Origin: Anaerohabitans sp964387285
Lineage (GTDB): Bacteria > Zhuqueibacterota > Zhuqueibacteria > Residuimicrobiales > Residuimicrobiaceae
DNA length: 64,000 nt
Direction of reading: 5' to 3'
Assembly (NCBI GenBank): GCA_964387285.1
Contig: CAYLWO010000005.1
Location: forward strand, 62,001-126,000
Under the pieces are notes generated by a model. It ran no database searches, was not told the origin of the DNA, and was given only the letters and a program-made list of their open reading frames with translations. The translations under genes were made by a program, and so were the position numbers. Shown piece after piece: positions 36,721-44,304 of the stretch; positions within the stretch are counted from its first letter, which is position 1, and each line of letters starts with the position of its first letter.

Positions 36721-36744
36721 TGCGAAGGTTTCAAACCTTCGCGG
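36721..36744. repeat. 29-bp dispersed palindrome family, short copy
   Basis: GCGAAGGTTT and AAACCTTCGC flank a single C. It lies in the leader of lexA, between its promoter and start codon. Confidence 0.75.
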
Positions 36745-36787
36745 TAGAGATAAGCAAAACAATCTCCATATTTATAACGGAGGCACC

Positions 36788-37399
36788 ATGGAAAAACTGA
36801 CCGAAAAACAGCAAAAAGCGTTGCAGGTTATTGTGAAAAAGACCCGCGAGCAGGGATATCCGCCCACGCTCAAAGAGATAACCGATGCCTTGGGCGCAGC
36901 ATCACGGACCACAGCGGTCAAGTATCTGAACCTGTTAGCGCGCAAGGGGTATATCAGCTGGGAGCACAACAAGGCGCGCGGCATTCAGGTCATGGGGCCA
37001 GAGACCGGGGCTGCCGAGATAGGTTTGCCGCTTATCGGCATTGTCACGGCCGGTGTGCCCATGCTGGCGGAGCAAAACATCGAGCGTTATGTTTCGGTGC
37101 CGAGTTATTTGTTGCGTTCCGCAGAGCCCCACTTTTTGTTGCGCGTGCAGGGCGACAGTATGACCGGCGCCGGAATTTTAAACAACGATCTGGTATTGGT
37201 GCGTTCGCAAAACGACGCACAAGTAGGCGAGGTGGTCGTGGCGTTGATCGAAGGCGAAGCCACCGTGAAGCGATTGGCCGCTGATGCCACGCGCCGTTTT
37301 CTTAAAGCGGAGAATCCTGCTTATAGCGACATTTATCCGGATAAGGATTGGTCGGTGCAGGGCAAGGTGGTGGCGTTGGTGCGGGAGGAGGTGGTATGA
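36788..37399 (+). CDS. lexA: LexA repressor
   Basis: 203 residues from ATG 36788, chosen for its GGAGGC site; an upstream extension through the repeat has no support. The N-terminal winged helix (LTEKQQKALQVIVKK, then ITDALGAASRTTAVKYL) is followed by the cleavage site Ala-Gly in GIVTAGVPML. The catalytic Ser is in GDSMTGAG and the Lys in ATVKRLA. It represses SOS genes until RecA-stimulated self-cleavage. The upstream promoter with an overlapping palindrome suggests autoregulation. Next to it lies a HEAT protein; an ImuB-like polymerase lies about 4 kb away. Confidence 0.95.
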   Translation: MEKLTEKQQKALQVIVKKTREQGYPPTLKEITDALGAASRTTAVKYLNLLARKGYISWEHNKARGIQVMGPETGAAEIGLPLIGIVTAGVPMLAEQNIERYVSVPSYLLRSAEPHFLLRVQGDSMTGAGILNNDLVLVRSQNDAQVGEVVVALIEGEATVKRLAADATRRFLKAENPAYSDIYPDKDWSVQGKVVALVREEVV

Positions 37400-37457
37400 T
37401 TGGCCGTTTTTACGGAACTTTTTTTCTGCTTTTATTGACTGAAAGAATGGAGTGCGT

Positions 37458-38090
37458 ATGTCTGTTTTAAATAAATTGGCCTGTAGCCTGGGGCGACGCG
37501 ATGAAGTGTTGAATCAAAAGTTGGCTCGTGAATTGGCCGACTCTGGCGACGTCCAGGCGATTAAAGAAATAGCGGAAAATCTCTGCAACAGGGATAAAAA
37601 TATTGCCGGTGATTGCGTCAAGGTATTGTACGAAATCGGCTATCTCAATCCCGGCCTTATCACGGATTATGCTGATGAATTTGTGCGATTGCTGGTTCAT
37701 AAAAACAATCGCATGGTTTGGGGCGCCATGATTGCGCTATCCACAATTTCTGGAAAGCGGCCTGACTTGTTGTATCCGCATGTTGCCGGCATTCAAAAAG
37801 CCATGCAAACCGGTTCGGTCATTACCGTTGATGCCGCGGTAAAAACACTGGCAGGGATTTCAGCCGGCAGTGAAAAACATGAGAAAAAAGTGTTTCCCTT
37901 TCTGCTGGAGCATCTGAAAAAATGTCGTCCCAAAGAAGTGCCGCAGCATGCGGAAAGCGTTCTGCCGGCTGTGAATGCAAAAAACAAAAAAGCCTTTATC
38001 AGAGTGATGCGACAGCGCATGGAGGACATGACCTCCAGTCAGGCTGCGCGTCTGAAACGGGTTTTGAAAAGGGTGGAGGGAGTGGCGTGA
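37458..38090 (+). CDS. HEAT-repeat-like helical protein
   Basis: 210 residues, all helical, with repeated paired helices typical of HEAT/ARM solenoids (for example VWGAMIALSTISGKRPDLLYP). ATG 37458 is favoured because GGAG lies five bases upstream. No signal peptide or membrane segment. It begins 58 bases after lexA and may be co-transcribed. Proteins of this type bind other proteins or DNA (AlkD is one HEAT-type example), but no catalytic residues can be named here. Confidence 0.75.
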   Translation: MSVLNKLACSLGRRDEVLNQKLARELADSGDVQAIKEIAENLCNRDKNIAGDCVKVLYEIGYLNPGLITDYADEFVRLLVHKNNRMVWGAMIALSTISGKRPDLLYPHVAGIQKAMQTGSVITVDAAVKTLAGISAGSEKHEKKVFPFLLEHLKKCRPKEVPQHAESVLPAVNAKNKKAFIRVMRQRMEDMTSSQAARLKRVLKRVEGVA

Positions 38091-38165
38091 CCTGTTTTTT
38101 AGGTTGAAATTTGCAAAAATTATTTCTGTGTCATTGCGAACGAAGGCACCAGAGAAAAATCCAAA

Positions 38166-38187
38166 GCCCCCAACGGGGCGCGATAGC
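38166..38187. repeat. Partial REP-like unit (end hairpin of the transposase-flanking repeat)
   Basis: AGCCCCCAACGGGGCGCGATAG matches the end hairpin GCCCCAACGGGGCGTAATAG found just before the transposase at 39450-39471. Confidence 0.6.
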
Positions 38188-38386
38188 ATCAATTCCTCTT
38201 GCGCCGACTGCCAGAAAATGGCTTTGTCCGAGTGCAAATATTTTAACAATTTTATAGCCAAGATGTTTGCTCTGGTTTTTCGTTCTGACCGCCCAGCTTG
38301 TATCGAACGCATCAGGACCGTCGGTTATGACGCGTTTAGCCGGGAAATGGCCGAAGCAAAAATCATGACCATTCGCAGGAGGTAAT

Positions 38387-39151
38387 TTGGAATTACAAAA
38401 AGAGATCGCACTTTCCCTGGATGCCGATGAACCGCTGCTGCCCTGGCTGGACGAATTGCTGGCTGATTTGCCCACATTGGGCACAGAGCCGGCTGAAGTG
38501 CTGGAGGTGTTGCAGCCCTTGCGTTTGCCAACGCAAAAAACCACAGTTTTGGAACTGGGCTGCGGCAAGGGCGTGCTATCCGTAGCACTGGCAAAACAAT
38601 GCGGCTTTCATATGCACAGCGTCGACGCCTATGCACCTTTTATCAAACGCGCTAAAAAATTAGCCGAAAACGAAGGAGTAACCGGGCTCTGCACATTTTA
38701 TTGTGCGGATGTTCGTGATTTTCTGCATCCGCAACAACTCTATGATATTGTTATTTGGGCCGGACTGTGCAATATTCTGGGCAATGTGCAGGAACTGGTG
38801 CGTCATTTGCGCGCCGCCATCCGTCCTGGCGGGTACATGGTTCTGGATCAATCTTATTGCACAACAGCCGGCATGGAAGAGCAGGGTTGCGCGGATTTGG
38901 CCGTCAGCCATCAGCGGTTGCAGGCTTTTGGCGATCGTCTGCTGCAGGAACGGATTCCTGACCGGCCAGACACCAAAACCACAAACGATGCCAACACGGA
39001 CGCCATTCGCCGCCGCGCCGAACAATTGAAAATAAAACATCCGGAATTGGCTGCTTTATTTGACGGCTATGTCGCAGCCCAGGAAGCCGCCTGTCTGGTG
39101 CAGGAAACCTCACTGTCGCCGGTGCTGTGGCTGGTGCAACGGGGAGGGTGA
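38387..39151 (+). CDS. Class I SAM-dependent methyltransferase
   Basis: 254 residues. The SAM-binding motif I is VLELGCGKG (about residue 50), followed by the acidic SVDAY and FYCADVRDF strands and VIWAGLCNIL as motif IV/post. The start is TTG, supported by GGAGG at 38378-38382. The helical N- and C-terminal caps are not diagnostic. The substrate is unknown. Confidence 0.85.
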   Translation: MELQKEIALSLDADEPLLPWLDELLADLPTLGTEPAEVLEVLQPLRLPTQKTTVLELGCGKGVLSVALAKQCGFHMHSVDAYAPFIKRAKKLAENEGVTGLCTFYCADVRDFLHPQQLYDIVIWAGLCNILGNVQELVRHLRAAIRPGGYMVLDQSYCTTAGMEEQGCADLAVSHQRLQAFGDRLLQERIPDRPDTKTTNDANTDAIRRRAEQLKIKHPELAALFDGYVAAQEAACLVQETSLSPVLWLVQRGG

Positions 39152-39219
39152 GAAGAGCTGATTAGAGAAAAAGTACGGCGTAATATTGCCTGATTTCTTA
39201 TCGTACATGCAAAGAAGCC

Positions 39220-39275
39220 ATTGAGCGCCAACAGTTGCGCCCATTATAGCCTGGGCGTAGGCTCAGGACCGGGAG
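39220..39275 (+). repeat. REP-like unit upstream of the transposase, outer copy
   Basis: TTGAGCGCCAACAGTTGCGC, then TAGCCTGGGCGTAGGCTCAGGACCG: the same two hairpins as the inner unit at 39381, more diverged. Confidence 0.75.
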
Positions 39276-39380
39276 AAAAAAATCAAGCCCTGAAGGAGAT
39301 CAAGAGAAAAATCTTGGTTACCTGCTCAGTGAACTCAGAGGTGCCTATATGTGATGTCAAACAAAACACGTGAAAACGTG

Positions 39381-39475
39381 CTTGAGCGCCAAAGGCGCGA
39401 CTTAATATAGCCTGGGCCGCAGGCCCAGGACCGAAACAAAAAATTAAGATAGCCCCAACGGGGCGTAATAGGAAA
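39381..39475 (+). repeat. REP-like unit upstream of the transposase, inner copy
   Basis: Three hairpins in a row: TTGAGCGCCAAAGGCGCGA, CCTGGGCCGCAGGCCCAGG and AGCCCCAACGGGGCG. This is the left arm of an inverted pair that brackets the transposase gene. Confidence 0.85.
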
Positions 39476-39517
39476 ATTCAAGCGTGTAAATATGTCCCAA
39501 ATAGGGAGGATGATGAT

Positions 39518-39969
39518 ATGCCGCAATCATTTTCCAAAATCATATTGCACATCGTTTTCAGCACCAAACAACGTATGACCATGATCAAACCGGACATTGA
39601 ACCTGAATTGTATGCCTATGTAGCGAAATTATGCAAGGAACAAGAGTGTCCAGCCTACAAGATCGGCGGCATAGATGATCATATTCATATTTGTTGTTTG
39701 TTGGCGCGTACGGTTGAGGTCAGCGGCTGGTTGAAGAGATTAAATCCCATTCGTCGAAATGGATAAAGACTAAAGGCGCGCTCTATCGCAATTTTTCTTG
39801 GCAAAGGGGATATGGTGCATTTTCCATCGGTCAATCACAGGTGACCGTGGTGATGGAATATATTGCCAGGCAAAAAGAACGTCATCGTCGCATCGGTTTT
39901 CAGGAAGAGTATCTGGCGTTATTGAAAAAATATCAAATTCCCTATGACGAGCGTTATATTTGGGATTGA
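39518..39969 (+). pseudogene. REP-associated (IS200-like, Y1) transposase, frameshifted
   Basis: The first part (82 codons from ATG 39518, with GGGAGG upstream) begins MPQSFSKIILHIVFSTK and contains the HUH metal site in DDHIHI. The frame ends early, but from about 39721 another frame continues without interruption: LVEEIKSHSSKWIKTKG, then YGAFSIGQS and MEYIARQKERHRR, where the Tyr is the catalytic nucleophile of Y1 transposases, to a stop at 39969. Joined, the product is about 150 residues, the usual length. The total of 452 bases points to one missing base near 39712-39725. Decay or an assembly error could explain it. REP-like units in inverted orientation flank the gene. Confidence 0.88.
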
Positions 39970-39971
39970 CC

Positions 39972-40057
39972 TATCGCGCGCTTTCAGCGCTTGTTTTTTT
40001 TGTTTTAAGTTCTGGGCTTGCGGCCCAGGCTATGATAGGTCGCGCCTTTGGCGCTCA
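39972..40057 (-). repeat. REP-like unit downstream of the transposase, inverted
   Basis: Read on the minus strand it gives TTGAGCGCCAAAGGCGCGAC, then TAGCCTGGGCCGCAAGCCCAG and an end hairpin AAGCGCTGAAAGCGCGCGATAG. It is the right arm, in inverted orientation to 39381-39475. Confidence 0.85.
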
Positions 40058-40184
40058 AACTCGAATTTGGTGTTTTGACGTCCAATTAACCAGGAATGAA
40101 TGTGTACTCAATATTTTGCTGAGCATCTGAATTTTTTTATCGCATCCTGCTCGATATGAAACCGTGTAAAAAAGGAGAAACCAC

Positions 40185-40604
40185 ATGACCCCCGATCAGG
40201 CCCGGCAAGCTTCCGTGGAACTGGCCAACCGTTCTGAAATCGCCATGCTCGCTAACAACGGCCAGGATGGCTATCCCAACATCAAGGCCATGCTGAAAAT
40301 GGAAAATGAAGGACTTTTAACCGTCTGGTTCGGCACCAACACTTCTTCAAAAAGAGTGCCGATGCTGGAAAAAGACGGCCGTGCATGCATCTATTTCGTC
40401 GATCATAAGACATGGGAGGGACTTGCATTGGTGGGCGATATCGAGGTCTTGCATGACCATGCGTCCAAACAACGACTCTGGCGCGAAGGATTTGAAATGT
40501 ATTACCCAAAGGGCGTTGATGATCCTGATTACTCTGTATACAAGTTCACCGCCAAGTGGGGCAACTATTATCACGGACTGCAAAATGTGACTTTTGCACT
40601 ATGA
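40185..40604 (+). CDS. Pyridoxamine 5'-phosphate oxidase-like flavin-binding protein
   Basis: 139 residues, a split-barrel fold of the general-stress-protein-26 type: SEIAMLANNGQDGYPNIKAM, then VWFGTNTSSKRVPMLEKD and GLALVGDIEVL. It has the length and strand order of FMN- or F420-binding PNPOx-like proteins but no clear PdxH catalytic set. An AAAGGAG site precedes the ATG. A redox or flavin-sequestering role is inferred. Confidence 0.85.
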   Translation: MTPDQARQASVELANRSEIAMLANNGQDGYPNIKAMLKMENEGLLTVWFGTNTSSKRVPMLEKDGRACIYFVDHKTWEGLALVGDIEVLHDHASKQRLWREGFEMYYPKGVDDPDYSVYKFTAKWGNYYHGLQNVTFAL

Positions 40605-40679
40605 CGTGACCTAAATACCGGGTACCTTACTCATTGCAAAAAACCGACATGAATGCCGAGGTACATTGTGGAGCAAAAA

Positions 40680-41585
40680 ATGAAATATATCTTTTTCATC
40701 CTCACGCTTGGCGCAGTCTTGCTGTGCTGTGAAAAAAACACCACCAAGCCGGCGGAAACTCCGCAAGGCTATGATCCGGTAGAAGCGACCACGCCCATGG
40801 GCGATCCGGCCACGGCCCAACTCAAGATTTTGATCATCGGCAACAGCGTGACCTATTATAACGAACAGCCCTATCTGTTCTGGCGTTTGACCGGCGCGGC
40901 CGGGAAAAATATCTATGTCGAACAGGCAACCATTCCGGCTGCGCAACTGGCCTATCACCTGAACTCGGATTACACCAAAAATAAAATCACAGCACAAAAA
41001 TGGGACGTGGTTATTTTGCAGGAAGCGGTTTTCGACATCGCCCTGGCGTCAAGCCGCACCTATGCCACGGCCAACGTATTGGCGCTTAAAAATCGCATCC
41101 TCGCCAATAATAACGCCACGCGGATTTTCTATGCTTTGCCCTACGCCACTCGCGAGGGCATTACCTGGCAGGGTACTTTTTATGATTACGAAACCAGCCA
41201 AACCATGCTGCTAGACGGCTGTCGCGCGTTGGTGCAAGAGGCCGGCATCATGACGGCGCCGGTGGGCTGGGCCTGGCACGAGTCCATGAAAAATCGAGCG
41301 GATTTGAATCTTTATCACCAAGACAAGTCCCATCCCTCGCTGCTGGGCTCTTATCTGGCTGCTTGCGTCTATTATGCCGCGATTTTTCAGCAAAGCGTGG
41401 AGAACAACAGCTATACCGTACAACTGAACCCTGACGTGGCCCTGTTTCTGCAAACTACGGCCGGTCAAACCGTTCTGGATCGCTTGGAATATTGGAACAT
41501 CAACGCCGCAAGCCCCCATTGTAAAAAAGCCTTGCGAAGATTCCAAACCTTCGCAAGGTTCGGCAATCGCTCAATGTTGCCATAA
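40680..41585 (+). CDS. SGNH-hydrolase-like lipoprotein
   Basis: 301 residues from ATG 40680 (GGAG upstream). The N-terminus MKYIFFILTLGAVLLCCEK is a lipoprotein-type signal with Cys after a hydrophobic core. IIGNSVTYYNEQP holds the catalytic Ser block, VVILQEAVFD the third block and DKSHPSLLGSYLAA the Asp/His pair. It is likely an outer- or inner-membrane-anchored esterase acting on acylated glycans or lipids. The last about 20 residues are encoded by the 29-bp palindrome at 41530, which seems to have extended the reading frame. Confidence 0.78.
   Translation: MKYIFFILTLGAVLLCCEKNTTKPAETPQGYDPVEATTPMGDPATAQLKILIIGNSVTYYNEQPYLFWRLTGAAGKNIYVEQATIPAAQLAYHLNSDYTKNKITAQKWDVVILQEAVFDIALASSRTYATANVLALKNRILANNNATRIFYALPYATREGITWQGTFYDYETSQTMLLDGCRALVQEAGIMTAPVGWAWHESMKNRADLNLYHQDKSHPSLLGSYLAACVYYAAIFQQSVENNSYTVQLNPDVALFLQTTAGQTVLDRLEYWNINAASPHCKKALRRFQTFARFGNRSMLP
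41530..41558. repeat. 29-bp dispersed palindrome, copy 3, inside a gene end
   Basis: CCTTGCGAAGATT, CCA and AACCTTCGCAAGG: the same 29-bp layout as 9279 with one mismatch between arms. It lies in frame within the last codons of the SGNH lipoprotein gene. Confidence 0.85.
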
Positions 41586-41603
41586 AACAAAAATTCGATT
41601 ATC

Positions 41604-42779
41604 ATGTCCCGCGCCATCATACATATCGACGTCACTGATTTCAGCATTAACGTGGAACGCGTGCTGGAACCGCGACTGCGCCAACGCCCGGTCGCCATTG
41701 CCATCGAGACCACAGACCGCGCCCTGATCTATGCCGCTTCCCGCGAAGCAGCGCAGAGCGGCGTCTATCGCGGCATGACCTTAATGCAAGCCTTGAAGCA
41801 ATGCCCTGATATGACGGTTTTACCGCCAAATGAAGATCTATATATGCGAGCCACCCGCCGCATGATGGAGGTGCTGCAACAATTCACGCCCGTTCTGGAA
41901 CCGCTGCGCTTTGGTCATGCCTATCTGGACATGACCGGTTCGGTCAGACTCTTTGGTTCTGTGGTGGACGCTGCTGCCAAAGCACGCCGTGAAATTCGCG
42001 ACCGGCTGCACCTGGATGCCACGGCCGGTGTGGCTGCCAACAAACTGGTCAGCAAAGTGGCCTCGGACGTCATCACAGTGCGCGATCCGTCTGCCGGCCT
42101 GTGCGACGTGCGCTCTGGCGACGAACAGTGCTTTTTATCTCCATTACAGGTCGGTTACCTGCCCGGTGTGCAAAAAGAGGTGCGTGTGCGCTTGCAGGAG
42201 TTGAACGTGCGCCTGATCCGTGAACTGTCCGTAATTCAGGCCGAACACCTGCAGATGGCCTTTGGTCGCTTTGGCCTGGTGCTTTATGAACGCAGCCGCG
42301 GTATCGACAACCGTCCGGTGCAACCGCCGAAACGTTCTCCCGAGATCGTTGAAAGCGAAACCCTGGCCGACGACAGCAACGACCGCGATTTTTTGCGCAC
42401 CGTTCTTTTCCAGCTCCTGGCCGCAGCGACGCGCACATTGCGGCAAAAGAACCGGTATACGCGACGACTGGTTCTGGAAATTCGCTATTCGGATCATAAA
42501 GAGGAGAGAGGGCAACTGGCTTGCGCCGCCCTACAAAACGACTGGCAGATGCTGCAAATCGCGGAGCAACTGCTGACCCGCACCATCACGCGCCGTATTC
42601 GCGTGCGCAAAATAACCCTGCGCCTGTGCGACCTCTGTCAATCTTATCAACAGTTGGATCTGTTCGACGAACCGGCTGATCCCAAACTGCAGGCCGTCGG
42701 CAAAGCCATGGATAAAATCCGCGACCGTTTCGGCGAAACCGCCATTGCCTATGGCCGGGCGCAAGTCAGCAAGATTTAG
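41604..42779 (+). CDS. Y-family DNA polymerase-like protein with degenerate active site (ImuB-like)
   Basis: 391 residues aligning along the whole Pol IV/ImuB fold: IIHIDVTDFSINVE at the N-terminus, SREAAQSGVYRGMTL in the fingers, FGHAYLDMTGS in the palm, GVAANKLVSKVASD, and a little-finger domain to the end (LVLEIRYSDHKEE). The first catalytic Asp is kept (HID), but the DinB Asp-Glu pair of the palm (SLDEAYLD) reads FGHAYLD, and the steric-gate Phe position reads Ser. Two of three metal ligands are missing, so polymerase activity is not expected. ImuB is the known family with this loss. No imuA or dnaE2 is seen in the window. Confidence 0.85.
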   Translation: MSRAIIHIDVTDFSINVERVLEPRLRQRPVAIAIETTDRALIYAASREAAQSGVYRGMTLMQALKQCPDMTVLPPNEDLYMRATRRMMEVLQQFTPVLEPLRFGHAYLDMTGSVRLFGSVVDAAAKARREIRDRLHLDATAGVAANKLVSKVASDVITVRDPSAGLCDVRSGDEQCFLSPLQVGYLPGVQKEVRVRLQELNVRLIRELSVIQAEHLQMAFGRFGLVLYERSRGIDNRPVQPPKRSPEIVESETLADDSNDRDFLRTVLFQLLAAATRTLRQKNRYTRRLVLEIRYSDHKEERGQLACAALQNDWQMLQIAEQLLTRTITRRIRVRKITLRLCDLCQSYQQLDLFDEPADPKLQAVGKAMDKIRDRFGETAIAYGRAQVSKI

Positions 42780-42956
42780 GAGTAAGTCTACCCCTCGCTC
42801 CGGCCTCCTCGGGCCAGCCGCCCGCAGCATCTCCCGCTTTTCAATTATCATCTGTTTTGCGCCGGCCCTGCGTAGTCCTCCGCTACCCCCTCTCTTAGAG
42901 TACCAGGTGTCTGCAAATTTATTTGGTGAATGGTCTCTCGAATATTCAACGGCGCT

Positions 42957-43011
42957 CCGTAGCACAAGCCTCCCGGCTTGTGCCGCAGGCCGGGAGGCTT
43001 GCGCTACACGA
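42957..43011. repeat. Dispersed hairpins, CAAGCC(G)GGAGGCTTG family
   Basis: GTAGCACAAGCCTCCCGGCT, then GGCCGGGAGGCTTGCGCTAC: two units head to head, same family as 13994 and 44191. Confidence 0.8.
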
Positions 43012-43129
43012 TTGATCATCTTGCAGATCAAGTGGGAATGGAGGGCCTGGCAGCGGGCATGGGAAAAATTTCCAGGATCGAAAGAAAAAAATCCGTTTTA
43101 TCCGAGTGCGCTTTCATCATTTCAGGATA

Positions 43130-43180
43130 AAAAGCGAACACGGATCAAACGAGTTGGACGGATCAAAACGGGTAAAGCGA
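43130..43180 (+). repeat. GCGAACACGGAT-type dispersed repeat
   Basis: AAAGCGAACACGGATCAAAC and repeated CGGATcAAAACGG steps. Related copies lie on the minus strand at 44141-44190 and 44231-44260. Confidence 0.55.
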
Positions 43181-43319
43181 ACTCGTTTGCTCCGATTGGT
43201 GATTATCGCAACTATTTATCCGATGCTCAAGTAACAACAAAACCGCTTGCCTTTTAGCCATTTTTGAACTAAATTTGCACTAAAATGAACCATTAAATGA
43301 ACTATTCAGGCTGAGGTAT

Positions 43320-43571
43320 ATGAAATCAATTACCATTCATCAACTCGAAGAAGACCTGGCCAGAGAACTGGAAAAGCAGGCTGACGCACAAGATTTAAGC
43401 TTGAATCGCACCATTAAAAAGCTTTTGCGCCAGGCATTGGGCATTGATAAGGAGAAAAAAAACAGCGTAGATTTCAGCGATCTCTGTGGCGTCTGGTCAA
43501 GGCAAGAAATGGCTGAATTCAATAAAAAAACCGCCGCTTTGAATAGAATCAATCCCGAGGACTGGCCATGA
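43320..43571 (+). CDS. VapB-type antitoxin
   Basis: 83 residues. The first about 45 look like a ribbon-helix-helix DNA-binding domain (ITIHQLEEDLARELEKQA, then LSLNRTIKKLLRQAL), and the acidic, proline-ended tail fits a toxin-binding segment. The stop overlaps the toxin start by four bases (ATGA). It would neutralise the PIN toxin and repress the pair's own promoter. Confidence 0.85.
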   Translation: MKSITIHQLEEDLARELEKQADAQDLSLNRTIKKLLRQALGIDKEKKNSVDFSDLCGVWSRQEMAEFNKKTAALNRINPEDWP

Positions 43572-43960
43572 AATTGTTGATTGATACAAACGCGATCAGT
43601 CGATTGTTTGCCGGAGACAAACAAATCGCTGCCGCATTGGCGCAGGCCGATACGGTTTTTCTTTCGGTTTTCGTACTGGGTGAACTGCTGACCGGATTGT
43701 ACGGCGGAAAAAAAGAAAAGGAAAATCTCGCCTATTTGAGAAATTTTCTGCATAAACCGACTGTGAAATTGCTGACTGCCGACGCAGAGACCGCCGACTA
43801 TTTTGCCCGGCTCAAGAACCGGCTTGCCGCCATGGGCAAACCCATTCCCATAAACGACGTGTGGATTGCTGCTCACGCGTTACAGAGCGCCTCTTCATTA
43901 TTGACTTTTGATGCGCATTTTAATCATATCATCGGCCTGCGGTTGTATTCTCTTTCCTGA
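43568..43960 (+). CDS. vapC: VapC-type PIN-domain toxin
   Basis: 130 residues, the usual length. The conserved acidic residues of the PIN nuclease are visible: Asp in LLIDTNAIS, Glu in LGELLTGLY, Asp in NDVWIAAHAL and Asp in LTFDAHF. It is expected to be an Mg-dependent ribonuclease, often cleaving tRNA. It is coupled to the antitoxin by a four-base overlap. The gene lies among dispersed repeats, in keeping with an accessory locus. Confidence 0.92.
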   Translation: MKLLIDTNAISRLFAGDKQIAAALAQADTVFLSVFVLGELLTGLYGGKKEKENLAYLRNFLHKPTVKLLTADAETADYFARLKNRLAAMGKPIPINDVWIAAHALQSASSLLTFDAHFNHIIGLRLYSLS

Positions 43961-43999
43961 TTCGCGTTTACTTTTTTTTTACAGATATTTGAGATTTTT

Positions 44000-44058
44000 C
44001 TATCGCGCGCTTTCAGTGCTTGGATGTCTTTAATTTTGAACCTGGGTCTCGCCAGGCT
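44000..44058 (-). repeat. Solo REP-like unit
   Basis: CTATCGCGCGCTTTCAGTGC, then CTGGGTCTCGCCAGGC closely follows the unit at 39972-40057 in the same order, without a transposase beside it. Confidence 0.75.
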
Positions 44059-44120
44059 GTGTAAGAACGTTTGACCAACCCCGGGGTCGCGCTTGATGCG
44101 ACCCCGGGGTTCTTAACTGA
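44057..44120 (+). repeat. Two-hairpin dispersed element, first half only
   Basis: GTGTAAGAACGTTTGACCAA, then CCCCGGGGTCGCG paired with GCGACCCCGGGG, ending GTTCTTAAC. It matches the left half of the element at 10177, and lacks the second hairpin. It abuts a REP-like unit. Confidence 0.85.
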
Positions 44121-44140
44121 TGCCATAACAAATGCCGCAT

Positions 44141-44190
44141 GATAAAAATCCGTTCCAATCTGTTTCATTTGTTCCATCCGCGTTCGCTTT
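44141..44190 (-). repeat. GCGAACGCGGAT-type dispersed repeat
   Basis: On the minus strand AAAAGCGAACGCGGATGGAA continues into ATTGGAACGGATTTTT. A further short copy lies at 44231-44260. All of 43961-44304 is repeat-derived; no gene is supported there. Confidence 0.55.
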
Positions 44191-44220
44191 TGCGGCACAA
44201 GCCGGAGGCATGCGCTACGT
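44191..44220. repeat. Dispersed hairpin, CAAGCCGGAGGC family
   Basis: GCGGCACAAGCCGGAGGCAT followed by GCGCTACGT, a single diverged unit. Confidence 0.65.
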
Positions 44221-44304
44221 TATTACGCCAGCTTTATCCGTAAAATCTGCGTTCGCTTTAACTTTTCAACGAAAAAACAAATTGGCTTAATGCATATTCG
44301 CTTT

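Larger units (their letters stand above)
42780..43319. other. Gene-free stretch with dispersed repeats
   Basis: 540 bases with no supported gene. It contains the hairpin repeat at 42957-43011 and an imperfect repeat at 43130-43180; long open frames across it lack ribosome binding sites and have repeat-derived compositions. Confidence 0.65.

Noticed and set aside
38104..38385. A 93-codon open frame between the HEAT gene and the methyltransferase
   Set aside because: No ribosome binding site, and its first third lies in a REP-like fragment. A Cys-containing second half (SSCADCQK) keeps a small doubt.
42531..43257. Open frames on both strands across the gap after the ImuB-like gene
   Set aside because: They run through dispersed hairpin repeats, lack ribosome binding sites and show no domain.
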